A stretch of 64,000 nucleotides of DNA from Anastatus disparis. Taxonomy: Eukaryota; Arthropoda; Insecta; Hymenoptera; Eupelmidae. Shown here piece by piece: positions 55,501-64,000 of the stretch (position 1 is its first letter; each line of letters opens with the position of its first letter). The stretch lies in the NCBI GenBank assembly GCA_017163975.1, contig JAFFSR010000249.1, forward strand, positions 9,812,622 to 9,876,621, written 5' to 3'. The position numbers and the translations under genes were made by a program. Below the pieces are notes generated by a model. The model was not told the origin of the DNA and ran no database searches. It saw only the letters and a program-made list of their open reading frames with translations.

Positions 55501-56150
55501 TGCCTGACTTTAAGAAAGAAAAAAATGTTCTTAGCGAGCTCTTACGAGCACGTGAGGCTATTAAAAAAAATACTCTTTATTAAAAAAGGAGAGAGATGAT
55601 TTTGAAAAGGTTATTGGTGATACTTTAAAAGCAGTTATTACACCACTTAAAAAGCTTGTCGATTCGACAACTGAAAGTGTGTCACGTTCTAATCACATTT
55701 CAGCTATAGACAGTAACAGAAAATCGAAAAAAAACATTGAGATTCGATGAATCAAGTTATATTGTAAACGATATTAATGACTCGGGTTCGGCGTTTGATA
55801 ATGATGCTTCTAATGGCGATGATTTTTCTCCGATAAATAGCACAATGATTAATTCATCATTCAAATCTATATATTCACCATTTGTACCTGCGCATAAAGA
55901 AACTGAACTTATTAATAAATGAAAGCCGCAGCAAAATCGATAACATATACGGAGTGAGAAAAGTCAGTGGGGTATACATGATGGGTGATTCACAAATTCA
56001 ATTTGATGATAAAATAATAAAAGTAAAAGATTTAAGTTTTCCTAAAAGCAGTGGTCTGTTACGTGGGATTTTTGATACGCACTCCTATGGGGAGTGTGAG
56101 GATGCAAAATAATTACAAGAGAATCAATATAAGTTAACTGGTATTTATTA
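55501..56150 (+). pseudogene. Adintovirus-associated coiled-coil protein, frameshifted
   Basis: This plus-strand remnant follows the ATPase. It starts MPDFKKEKNVLSELLRAREA, then a frame change in an A run near 55565. A Lys/Glu-rich helical segment follows, then an acidic linker (55737-55920), then DNIYGVRKVSGVYMMGDSQI (about 55940-56000) and SSGLLRGIF in a third frame. The YGVRK..GDS block is one I recall in proteins encoded beside such capsid genes in insects. The C-terminus is cut by the Gypsy element near 56160. The molecular role is unknown to me. Confidence 0.55.
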
Positions 56151-56159
56151 TAATCCCAA

Positions 56160-56700
56160 AAATACAGTGAGAGAGAGACTAATTACTTCTGTACTCTAGC
56201 GCGTCCGGCGATGGTGTGTCGCTCGTCGTCGTCTAAAACGACGATGTAAGTTGCCCGCGACGAAGTGCCGAATCAGCACTTCGCGCATCGTGCGACTCTT
56301 GGTCCGGAAACTCGGAGTCGCATTTCTCTGAGTTTCTATCTTATTTTATGTTATATATTATAATATACGTACAATATAACGTACGTAGCACGTCCGAGGC
56401 CGCGAGGCTTCGGCCCCGAAGCCAAGAACGTACACATGAATACAATAAAAATTTATTAAACTTAAGTCCCTATGGTGTAACTGCGAAAAAAAAAATTTTG
56501 TGTACCTATACAGGCCGATGCCTGTCCTGGCTTACAATTTCGCTTTTATCTATTCCATGTTTGTATGTTGTTATGTATATGTTGTTTGTGTTCTAATTTA
56601 TTCTACTGTTTATTTTTAAATACTTTTTTCATTTTAATACTTTTCATTTTAAATACTTAAATACTTTTCCATTTTGACTACGAATTAATGAACTCTCTCT
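56160..56700 (-). repeat. Candidate 3' LTR of the Gypsy element
   Basis: This segment is distinctly GC-richer than its surroundings. It is bounded by AGAGAGAGA at 56169 on one side and a CT-rich run (56692-56705, a polypurine tract on the minus strand) on the other. It contains TTTAATAAA, usable as a poly(A) signal on the minus strand. The second LTR is not in the window, so the borders cannot be confirmed. Confidence 0.5.
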
Positions 56701-56705
56701 CTCTT
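56692..56705 (-). promoter_or_regulatory. Candidate polypurine tract
   Basis: On the minus strand AAGAGAGAGAGAG directly precedes the LTR candidate, as expected for the primer of plus-strand DNA synthesis in LTR retrotransposons. Confidence 0.45.
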
Positions 56706-58467
56706 ATTTTTCCATTAAAGATATATGATATTTATAATAAAATATTTTACAAAATTGTACAAAAATTAAAATAAATTTTAAATTATTAAATAATATAGCT
56801 TTAAATACAAAATTCATTATCTTTTTCTAATGTTAAAAGATGTTTCTTCTGGAGATACACGTGCGCATCATGTTGCACTCTTGATAAGATAAGAAGCCTT
56901 TCACATCACGAAATACATTCTTCCTTGGATGATATTTAATTTTATTCTAAAGTGATTTAAAGAACCTTCTACTTGTTTTTGTGTGGGTGTGAAGGGATTC
57001 GAACGTGGATTCGAACTCCTTTTTTTTGTCGAACATTTATAATAAAATTTGTACATGATTTTTCAATAATTGTATGATTTATTTGAAACAAAAATTAACT
57101 TATTAGTAGAAAAGGGTCCCCTCTATTTCTAACTGTTTAATCGTCATTTATCTATTTTTTGGTTCCTCCTTCCTTATAAAATACTTCTTTTTTATTAAAT
57201 TGATCACTGATTAATACTCTATCATGTATCCTCAAAGCTGCGTCTTACAAAAAATTTATTTATTAACTCTATGTGTTCTCTTTGACGCTTTTGTTTATCT
57301 TTTTTTGTTAACATTATCGTTTAAGAAGCGCTGCGTCAACTAGAATATGGCCAAGGTTTCGACTACGATTGGCTTGATAATCGCCTTTTTTTCTAAAATT
57401 TTATTTTGCTTCCAGTATTTTTTATGCATTATTATTTTAATTTTATAAGCAATGTTATTCAACTCAAAAACTCATTGGATTTTCACTTTACTTCTTTTCC
57501 GAACAAATTTATAAAGGATACTTGCGTTCGATTCCCATGGGTTTTTTGGGATATGTTCGGTTGTTAAGGTGATATATTTTTTCAGATCTTCGTCCTTTAG
57601 CTGAGTTCTTAATAATTTATAATTATTATTAATATTCAACTTCTTTTATCACGAAGTTGATAACACATGCATATAATGGTTCACAGTCTTTTTTTGCTTT
57701 TTTTGCTTTTTTTTTTTTACTTTTATTTCCAATTTTTTTTGCATGTTTCACTGATTAAACTATGCATGTCATGTTGCTTTATTTACAACATAGAGAAGAT
57801 TTACTTCTCGTTATAATTTTTATGTACATTTTATTTATTCTTTTTCTTTGAACTCATGCATGTTATTACCTTATTTTTTTTATTCATTGGACTTTTATTT
57901 TCCGTAAGGAGTAAGGGGTAAAAGGATACTTATAGGGAATCTTAGGCGAGATCCTGCATATCTTTTATAGTTGTTATTATTATTTGAGTTGCCTAACTTT
58001 TGCTAATTTCACAATTTTGTTGATAATAAAAATATTTTAATCACAATTATCCTCAAAAACGATTAGCTAATCTATTATTTTTATTTATTAGTAAAAAACG
58101 TTTCTTTTCTCTTGCAGCCAATTCTTTTGACGCTTTGCTGTACAACTGAATCTTATCTACTAATTATTTTTCTTATTTATTTTTTGCTTTTATTCAAAAG
58201 ATATTTGATTCTATTTTTCATTTATACAATATTTTGTTTAATCGTCGCGCCTTCAAGGATATCTTATTATTCTCATTTCTTAATTTCAACCATTATTATT
58301 AATTTTCATTTTCTTTATATATTTTCTATTTTTCTTCTGTAAAATAAGCAGTGATCATATGTCGTTCTTTCTTTTTCCTCGTCCGAAGGCCGCGGAATAA
58401 GAAAGAAATAAAGCTTTTTGCTATATCTTAATAATTTTAACTGTAATCATTCAGAAGGAAAGAGGTT
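56706..58467. other. Gypsy 3' noncoding region, T-rich
   Basis: There is no supported frame between the integrase-tail-like ORF and the polypurine tract. A duplicated GGATTCGAAC at 56995-57020 resembles a tRNA B box on the minus strand. This is long for a Gypsy 3' region. Confidence 0.45.
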
Positions 58468-58674
58468 TTATGTTATAATAGTTACTCGTTTGCTTTTATC
58501 TGTTGATTCTATTCGCGTATTTAGCATTATATTATGTTTCGCGTGGTTTATTTTTGCGATCTCAAAAGGTTTTCCGTATTGAACATTGTGTTTACCTTTT
58601 CGCTCTTGCTTTAATAAATATACGCTTTCTCCTTTACGAAAATTTTTGGTATTTAATTTAACATAATTCTGCAA
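58468..58674 (-). pseudogene. Integrase C-terminal-like (GPY/F-type) fragment
   Basis: This 68-residue frame has FRKGESVYLLKQERKGKH (about residues 12-29) and YGKPFEIAKI (about 33-42). It matches the small beta-barrel module at the C-terminus of Ty3/Gypsy integrases, where the consensus is a basic loop followed by GP(Y/F). The same frame is open upstream to about 58860 as a Pro/Ser/Thr-rich linker. No zinc-binding HHCC or DD35E core precedes it. Either the integrase core was deleted or this module serves another protein. Confidence 0.5.
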
Positions 58675-58925
58675 TGGTTCCGAGGACTCATTATCTAGTA
58701 GCTTCCAAGGTGGTTTTTCGCGTGGCGGCCTTGCATTCTTTACAAGGCAACGCTCGAGCGCATCACTTATCTTATGTGATTGACTCTTTTCTCCTTGCGC
58801 CAGTACGTCTGTCGTAGGTGTAATAGGAGTACTTGGCTCGTTGATATTATTATCGCGTTATTCGTTGTCGTTTTCGCTTGAAGCTGTACTTCCTTCGTTT
58901 TCTTTATTATTTTGATGTCTTTTGA

Positions 58926-59777
58926 TTATATTATTTTTCTCGTATAAAGGTACGGTGTAAAATGCCTTCCTTTTAAATGTAAATGAATAAAATCGTTCGA
59001 ACTATTTGCCTTGAAATGACAATATAGCGTTTCATCATAATCTGTTATAAAATGCACACATATGTTTTGATTAAATTCACAAGAAAATATAAATACACAA
59101 TCAACATCTGCGTGTCTTGTGCGTGACGTCAAAATAGCTTCTGCTGTTTGCGGGTCTCCGCATGCACCTAATGATATTGCGTCTAATAAAATATCTCTCA
59201 ATTCATTTGCGGACATTCCTAAATTACATACTTTTATTACTGAGTGAAAAAAGCAATTACCGTCTTTCGGTATATTGTCATCCCTTATCAAATCTAGCCA
59301 GTATTGTGTGCATTCATCACTTGCATCATATACTTCGAATACACCTGCACCATCATAAAAAGAATTACTCCAACTTATTGGTTTATTTTCGTCATCGTTT
59401 TGTACTGTTTCTATTATATTCATATGCTCATTTTCTTCGTCAGTTTTTTCTTCTTCTTCAAGGTCTTGCGACTCAGTCTCATCTAAATCGTTTTTATCTA
59501 GCTCTACGTCACTCCCATTCTCTTCCTGCTCCATGCTTTCGTCTTGCGACTCAGATTCACTGACGTCATGCTTATCTCTCTCGCTTTCACTCTCACTTAT
59601 AATTTCTTTTTCTTGATTTGTATTTGTATCTTGTACCTCAAACTCGTCCTCGAAATATGAGCCTTTGTCTGTTTCACTGTCAATAATTTCGACTTCAGAA
59701 CTTATTCTTAATGATTTTTCCTCTTTATCTTTTTCTAAGCTTATGTTTGGTACTAATTTGTAATATTCTCTTGGCAT
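58926..59777 (-). CDS. OTU-type cysteine protease encoded by the Gypsy element
   Basis: This is a 283-residue open frame. Residues 1-155 are highly acidic, with Ser/Glu/Asp runs. From about residue 165 there is an OTU fold: IPKDGNCFFHSV carries the catalytic Asp and Cys, a helical ELRDILLDAI follows, then FIFSCEFNQNICVHF (a central strand region) and finally LKGRHFTPY with the catalytic His. OTU enzymes cleave ubiquitin or ubiquitin-like chains. A role in protecting element proteins from host degradation is inference. The start overlaps the end of the RNase H frame by about 25 bases, suggesting coupled or frameshifted translation. I recall OTU domains in some Gypsy-type elements, but not a described link with integrase loss. 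Confidence 0.78.
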   Translation of the reverse strand: MPREYYKLVPNISLEKDKEEKSLRISSEVEIIDSETDKGSYFEDEFEVQDTNTNQEKEIISESESERDKHDVSESESQDESMEQEENGSDVELDKNDLDETESQDLEEEEKTDEENEHMNIIETVQNDDENKPISWSNSFYDGAGVFEVYDASDECTQYWLDLIRDDNIPKDGNCFFHSVIKVCNLGMSANELRDILLDAISLGACGDPQTAEAILTSRTRHADVDCVFIFSCEFNQNICVHFITDYDETLYCHFKANSSNDFIHLHLKGRHFTPYLYTRKII

Positions 59778-61150
59778 TTGAGGTTGAACTTTTCTCGCTT
59801 ATTAAAATCTGTTTGATTTATTATTTCTTGAGGTACGTCACCTCTTAGTGCTTCTGCTACTTCTCCTGGTGTTTCTTCCCATATATTTATTTGTACACCT
59901 TCTCTACCATTTATCTCTCGTTCTTGCACATCAACTAAAAATCGAGCACGCATTTTCGTTATTATTTCTGGAATCATATTTAATATACTTCCTCTGCTAC
60001 TTTCTTTACTTTGCGAAGTGTGTTGTGAATCATCCTGTGTCTCCTTTTCTTTTTCTATTTGGGTGCTGTTGTGTTGAGAAGCTTTCGATTTTATATTTAT
60101 TGTTTCTAATGGCGATTCTACGTCACAGCTGTTTCTATTATTTTTCAATATACTTTTATTTTTTGATATTTCGCTCGCTGGCTCATACGTATTCTTTTCT
60201 TTTCTTGATGACACTGCATGTGGCTTATCTACTGGTGTACTCGCTGCAAGAATTCCTTCTCGCATGTTTGTGCTTTTTCGCATATATGCGAGCTTACCGT
60301 CGTCTTGTGCTTGACTTATTATATTTTCAGCTTGAATTAATTTTTTCTTTCTATCTGCTTGACTTTTACGTGTTTTTAACACTTTCTTATTTCGCCTTTT
60401 TCCTTCTGAACGCCGATCTTTCCAAGGGTCTTTCTTTCTTTTTGCATAATTCCAATTTTCTTCAGATCCGGTTATACTATTGATTTCTGACTCGTCACTT
60501 GTTTCTTTAATAAAGATTTTCTTTTTAGGATTATCAGGATTTTCTGAACTTGAATCTTCTTCTTTAGTTTTATTCGCATTTTTATTTATTGCGCGTGTAA
60601 TAAAAATTCTTGCTGGCGGACCGCATTCGTTTCCGTTTGATTCCTGATTTTCTTGCTTATCTGCTAGTTGATACATTTCTGCACGTGGTGATTCAGGATT
60701 TTCTTCGCCGTCTGCAATTACTGGATTTCTAGAGAGTGCATCAGCTGCATTATTTTTTCTTCCTGGCCTATACACAACGTCAAATGTATACCCTCGTAAA
60801 GCTGCTTTTAATCTATTAAATCTTAAATCCGGCTTTGTGCTTGTATGGAAATGTTTTAACGGCTCATGATCCGTAACTACTGTAAATTTCTGTACCGTAT
60901 AAACAAGGTCTAAATTGTTTTTTCCAAAAACCACTGCCAACAATTCTTTGTCATATACAGTATATCTGAGTTCGCTTCCTTTTAAACATCGTGAGGCATA
61001 TACACAAGGTCGATCTTCGCCGATTTTTCCTTGACTTAATATTGCGCCTATTGCATAATCAGATGCATCTGTTGTTACTATAAATGGCTCACTTAAGTTA
61101 GGCGCGGCCAACACAGGCTCTTTTGCATAGTTTCTCACGTAACGTGTCAA
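59753..61150 (-). CDS. Gypsy RNase H domain with long charged C-terminal tail
   Basis: This 465-residue frame begins in the connection region and contains a Ty3/Gypsy RNase H. FIVTTDASDYAIGAILSQ (about residues 23-40) has the first catalytic Asp, YTVYDKELLAVV (about 63-74) the Glu, VVTDHEPLKHF (about 91-101) the second Asp, and RKNNAADALSRNPV (about 133-146) the last. From residue about 150 the sequence is a Lys/Glu/Ser-rich low-complexity tail of some 300 residues with no integrase motif. In ordinary Gypsy elements the integrase zinc finger and core would start here. Confidence 0.85.
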   Translation of the reverse strand: MTRYVRNYAKEPVLAAPNLSEPFIVTTDASDYAIGAILSQGKIGEDRPCVYASRCLKGSELRYTVYDKELLAVVFGKNNLDLVYTVQKFTVVTDHEPLKHFHTSTKPDLRFNRLKAALRGYTFDVVYRPGRKNNAADALSRNPVIADGEENPESPRAEMYQLADKQENQESNGNECGPPARIFITRAINKNANKTKEEDSSSENPDNPKKKIFIKETSDESEINSITGSEENWNYAKRKKDPWKDRRSEGKRRNKKVLKTRKSQADRKKKLIQAENIISQAQDDGKLAYMRKSTNMREGILAASTPVDKPHAVSSRKEKNTYEPASEISKNKSILKNNRNSCDVESPLETINIKSKASQHNSTQIEKEKETQDDSQHTSQSKESSRGSILNMIPEIITKMRARFLVDVQEREINGREGVQINIWEETPGEVAEALRGDVPQEIINQTDFNKREKFNLKCQENITN

Positions 61151-62140
61151 ATGCTATTTGATGCTCTTCTAGCCATAAAAATTTCTCTTTCTTTGAACTT
61201 AATTTATATAACGGTCTTGCTAGGCTTGCAAAATCTTTGATGAATCGACGATAATAACCAACAAAGCCTAAAAATTGCTTTACTTTCTTTTTATTTGTTG
61301 GTATAGGATAATCACGTGCTGCTTCAATCTTTTTAGGGTCTGTTTTAATTTGCCTTTTCCTACTATATGCCCTAATACCTTCGCCTCGCGTCTTAAAAAT
61401 TGACATTTCTTTGGTTCTATTGTTAGATTAGCTTTCTCAATGCGTTTTAAAAATCTTTTAAACCTTACTGCATGTTGTTCTAAATTTTCTGCATGAATTA
61501 TAATATCGTCAGGATAAATCTCTAATTCTGAACCTTGCGAGCCTTGTAACGCTAGAGCCATTGCTCTGCTAAAGGTCATGGGTGCTTCGCATAACCCCCA
61601 TAGCCATACGCTTGTATTGATATGTACCTGATGGCCCTGAAAACGCAGTTTTATGTGCATCTTTTGAATCAATCTTTACCTGATAATAGCCGTTCTTAAG
61701 GTCTACGGCGGTAATATAATTTGCTGACGCTAAATTTTCTAAGATGTCACAAGTTAACGGCAGTGGATAGCAACTTCCCACAGTGATTTCATTTAGTTGG
61801 CGAAAATCTGTCACCAAACGCCAGCGTTTCCTGCTCTGAGGGTCAGGTTTCTTGTTAACTGTCCATGCTGGGCTACTATAACTCGACATAGATGGTTCTA
61901 TAATATCTTTTCCAGTAACTTCTCTATTTCTTGCTGCATAATATTTTTAATGCTATCGGGTAACGGGTACGGTTTCACACGAACTGGCTCCTCATGAGTC
62001 GTTTTTATTCTGTGTGTTAAAATATTTGTTGCTGGTAATAATTCATATCTAACCCAAAGACAAAGGGATTCTCGGATATCAAGCTTCGAACATGCTCTTT
62101 TTTCTTCTTTATTTAATTCTTCCAAGTCTAACACTTCCAT
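61098..62140 (-). pseudogene. Gypsy reverse transcriptase, split by frameshifts
   Basis: The RT is read in four overlapping frames. The N-terminal part (62140-61898) has THEEPVRVKPYPLPDSIK. The fingers and palm (61889-61569) have WRLVTDFRQLNEITV and ITAVDLKNGYYQVKI with the first Asp. The palm (61672-61280) has GLCEAPMTFSRAM and the catalytic box as YPDDIIIHA; the usual Leu in YLDD is Pro. The thumb/connection (61406-61098) has FLGFVGYYRRFIKDFASLARPL. Breaks near 61900, 61610, 61330 and 61120 could be real or sequencing indels. The two catalytic Asp residues are retained. Confidence 0.82.
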
Positions 62141-62501
62141 TATTTTTTCAACTCTTTCTTTTTATTTCACAAGGAGTTTTATTTGCCATGCATCTGTCTA
62201 CATATTTTATTTCGGCATCAGTACTTTCTTTCTCTGAATTTTGTTGCGCATACTCCGACAGTGCGCGTCTAATCTTTTGCAATCGGAAACTTCGTTTCCT
62301 TCGTGGTTGCCGTCCTCACCGGCATAAAAATCGTTATCTTTTCTTATAACTTCGCATGGAAAAATTTCTATTTCTGGAGTTTGAATTTCAATATTCTTAT
62401 GATTCGTATTTATACATACTGCATATGCTCTACCATTTTAATTTTCTGTAATAAAATTCCCAAATAATATTCCTGGCCCTAAATTTTGAAGTGGCACCAG
62501 C

Positions 62502-62957
62502 CTACTTTACATCATTATTTATAACTTTTGCAGCAATAACGCGTCTCATTCTTGCGGGAATTTCCACTGTTTCCACCCGCTCAAAGGGAATCGATAATTT
62601 TATAAAATCAATGCACTTATGTACGGCATTTATATGTCCGTTGTGCTTACTAATAGTTTCCCAGCCTAGTAGCCCATCTGTTTTTACAGGAAAGCTATCT
62701 GGGACAATATGGACCTCACACTGTAGTCCTTGAAGAGTCATATCTGCTCTTCCTAACGTATACATTTCTCCTGGTATGACGCCTGTAATCTCCAAAATAT
62801 GCTGCCTATCTATACTCGTATTTTCATTTATACATTTGGCCTTTATTACGGAAATATCTGCTCCTGAATCAACATAAAATCTTGCACTATTTTCTTTTAA
62901 ATTCCGACTTTCCAGTTTGACAATAGGCGGATTACGCCCCGCGCACGCGAGTTTCAT
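62502..62957 (-). CDS. Gypsy aspartic protease
   Basis: This 151-residue frame has the retroviral-type protease signature FYVDSGADISVI (about residues 27-38; DSG is an accepted variant of DTG). A flap-region LEITGVIPGEMYTLG follows, then DGLLGWETI (about 93-101) as the ILG-type helix motif. It lies between Gag and RT, as in Ty3/Gypsy elements, and would mature Gag-Pol. The linker to RT (62150-62500) is poorly preserved. Confidence 0.78.
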   Translation of the reverse strand: MKLACAGRNPPIVKLESRNLKENSARFYVDSGADISVIKAKCINENTSIDRQHILEITGVIPGEMYTLGRADMTLQGLQCEVHIVPDSFPVKTDGLLGWETISKHNGHINAVHKCIDFIKLSIPFERVETVEIPARMRRVIAAKVINNDVK

Positions 62958-63154
62958 GTTTATTGTGCGTCTAATTTTTACATGCTTATTATTACTATTA
63001 TTTAATATATTCTGATCATTATTAATTAATTCCTGCCGGGCGCCTGAGGATTGCGGCGGATATCCTGCGAGTTTAAAGGCTCGTTCATTTTATCACTTTG
63101 ATTATTTTCATTTATCTTTGCGTTTGAATCCCGCTCTCTATCCGGGCCGCGCGT

Positions 63155-64000
63155 TTAACTCTCGTTCCTGTTATATTGATATCTCTCACGACTGTTGTCT
63201 CTACTACGACCTCTATTAAAACCTATATCATTTCTATTATCGTTACGTGCATAATTATTATAACGCGGCGGTCCTTGCGCATTATAATTATATTCATTAT
63301 TGCGTGAGTCATAGTTTCTGTTTCTATTGGACCCACTGTTAAATCTGCTATAATTATTTCTGTAATTACTATTAGCATTCACATTGTTATAATTATTATT
63401 AGAATTATTTCTGCCATAATTATTATCAAAATTTCTATTGTAACTATTACTATCAAAATTTCTATTGTAATTATTATTATTGAAACTACTTGCTATAATT
63501 GCCTCGTGGACCGTTCGTATAATTTTCGTTATCGTTTGACTGTTTTCTTTTACTATTATTAACATTTTGCGAATTATTTTTATTTTGTGCATGAATAATA
63601 CCATTTTCGGCATCATTTCTTAGTGTTTGACACTCTGCCGTCGCGTGTCCCATCTTATCGCAATAAGCGCATTGTATTTTATCATATTTCTTCTTAATGC
63701 ACGCGCCTTCTTTATGGCCTTCTTTCTAAAAGCTACGTTTAACTGCACTTGTACTCTGTTTCTATTTTTACAGGCGTAGCTTGCATTGCTTTTTTTGCTT
63801 CATGCACTTTATTTGTATTTAATAACTGATGTTGATTTTGCGTCATTTGCATCATGCTATTAATATTCAGTTGAGACCATAATGACAACGATTGCGTATT
63901 TTGTGCTATCGAATTCACGGGTTGCAGGCCGTTTATAAATGAGTTTGCATCTGTGCAAAAAGTCGCGTCTTTTGTTTATTTTCAAAATCGGCTGCAAGTT
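63155..64000 (-). pseudogene. Gypsy Gag C-terminal region with zinc knuckle
   Basis: The minus strand from the window end reads a Gln/Asn-rich Gag segment. At about 63690-63640 there is a CX2CX4HX4C zinc knuckle, CAYCDKMGHATAEC. An Asn/Arg/Tyr-rich tail follows (63616-63155) with repeated NRNYDSN-like steps. The knuckle frame and the tail are in neighbouring frames with breaks. Nucleocapsid function in RNA packaging is expected. The capsid part lies beyond the window. Confidence 0.72.

Larger units (their letters stand above)
51577..56160. mobile_element. Endogenous adintovirus/Polinton-like capsid cassette
   Basis: A block of virion-module genes characteristic of adintoviruses and Polinton/Maverick-type elements. 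On the minus strand are hexon, penton, adenain-like protease and PLA2/minor capsid; on the plus strand are a packaging ATPase and a coiled-coil protein. No family B DNA polymerase, retroviral-type integrase or long terminal repeats are present here, so this is a partial copy. It is cut on the left at the Helitron C helicase and on the right by the Gypsy element. Gene content and order are from memory of the family; breaks are listed per gene. Confidence 0.8.
56160..64000 (-). mobile_element. Ty3/Gypsy LTR retrotransposon with OTU domain (5' end outside window)
   Basis: Read on the minus strand from the window end: Gag with a zinc knuckle, aspartic protease, reverse transcriptase, RNase H with a long charged tail, an OTU-type protease frame, an integrase C-terminal-like frame, a 1.75-kb noncoding stretch, a purine-rich tract and an LTR candidate. 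The catalytic core of integrase was not found. Several small frame breaks split Pol. The element lies against the viral cassette; its 5' LTR and primer-binding site are beyond position 64000. Confidence 0.8.

Noticed and set aside
59162..60483. Hydrophobic plus-strand frames resembling multi-pass membrane proteins
   Set aside because: They are antisense to the acidic/lysine-rich OTU and RNase H tail frames, whose codons read as Leu/Phe/Ser on the other strand.

Overview
The window looks like arthropod, most probably insect, nuclear DNA. It is very AT-rich, has long (TA)n and (GT)n microsatellites, and carries element families typical of insects: Penelope-like elements, a CR1/Jockey-group LINE, Helentron-type Helitrons, a Ty3/Gypsy element, CACTA-like transposase remnants, many foldback MITEs and an endogenous adintovirus/Polinton-like capsid cassette. 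I could not support any ordinary host protein-coding gene. Almost all recognisable sequence is mobile, viral or satellite DNA, much of it nested and decayed. This is what a pericentromeric region or a piRNA-cluster-like graveyard looks like, but that reading is inference.

Layout. 1-2.2 kb: two 5'-truncated Penelope-like copies joined head to head. 2.2-6.4 kb: a minus-strand coding-like tandem repeat, a (GT)n tract, a ~165-bp satellite and three TTAA-flanked foldback MITEs. 6.7-12.7 kb: Helitron A, with Rep/helicase remnants, a strange ~1.08-kb A/C-only insertion inside the helicase and a downstream accessory ORF. 13-21.4 kb: AT-rich DNA with a TTA-flanked MITE, two diverged satellites rich in TTCNNGAA dyads, and a CCCTGGTAG-ended element carrying a nested MITE. 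22.2-31.9 kb: two decayed CACTA-like transposases in opposite orientation, foldback elements, a TA-flanked MITE and a 1.74-kb CCCTGGTAA-ended element with inverted minisatellite arms.

32.3-41.4 kb: Helitron B (minus strand), interrupted by a Penelope-like element with a 12-bp target duplication; that element is itself interrupted by a LINE with ORF1 and ORF2. 42.5-43.9 kb: microsatellite cruciform and two more TTAA foldback elements. 44.0-51.6 kb: Helitron C (plus strand), split by a 3.57-kb palindromic DNA transposon with TAA target duplication. 51.6-56.2 kb: capsid-module genes of an adintovirus/Polinton-like element (hexon, penton, adenain-type protease, PLA2/minor capsid, packaging ATPase, coiled-coil protein), mostly broken. 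56.2 kb to the end: a minus-strand Ty3/Gypsy element (3' LTR candidate, integrase-tail-like ORF, OTU protease, RNase H, RT, protease, Gag zinc knuckle) whose 5' end lies beyond the window.

How the pieces relate. Insertion order can be read from the nesting: Helitron B is older than the Penelope-like insertion, which is older than the LINE. Helitron C is older than the palindromic transposon, and its helicase is cut at the viral cassette. The viral cassette is in turn cut by the Gypsy element. Many reading frames break at A/T homopolymers, so part of the damage could be uncorrected long-read indels rather than real decay.
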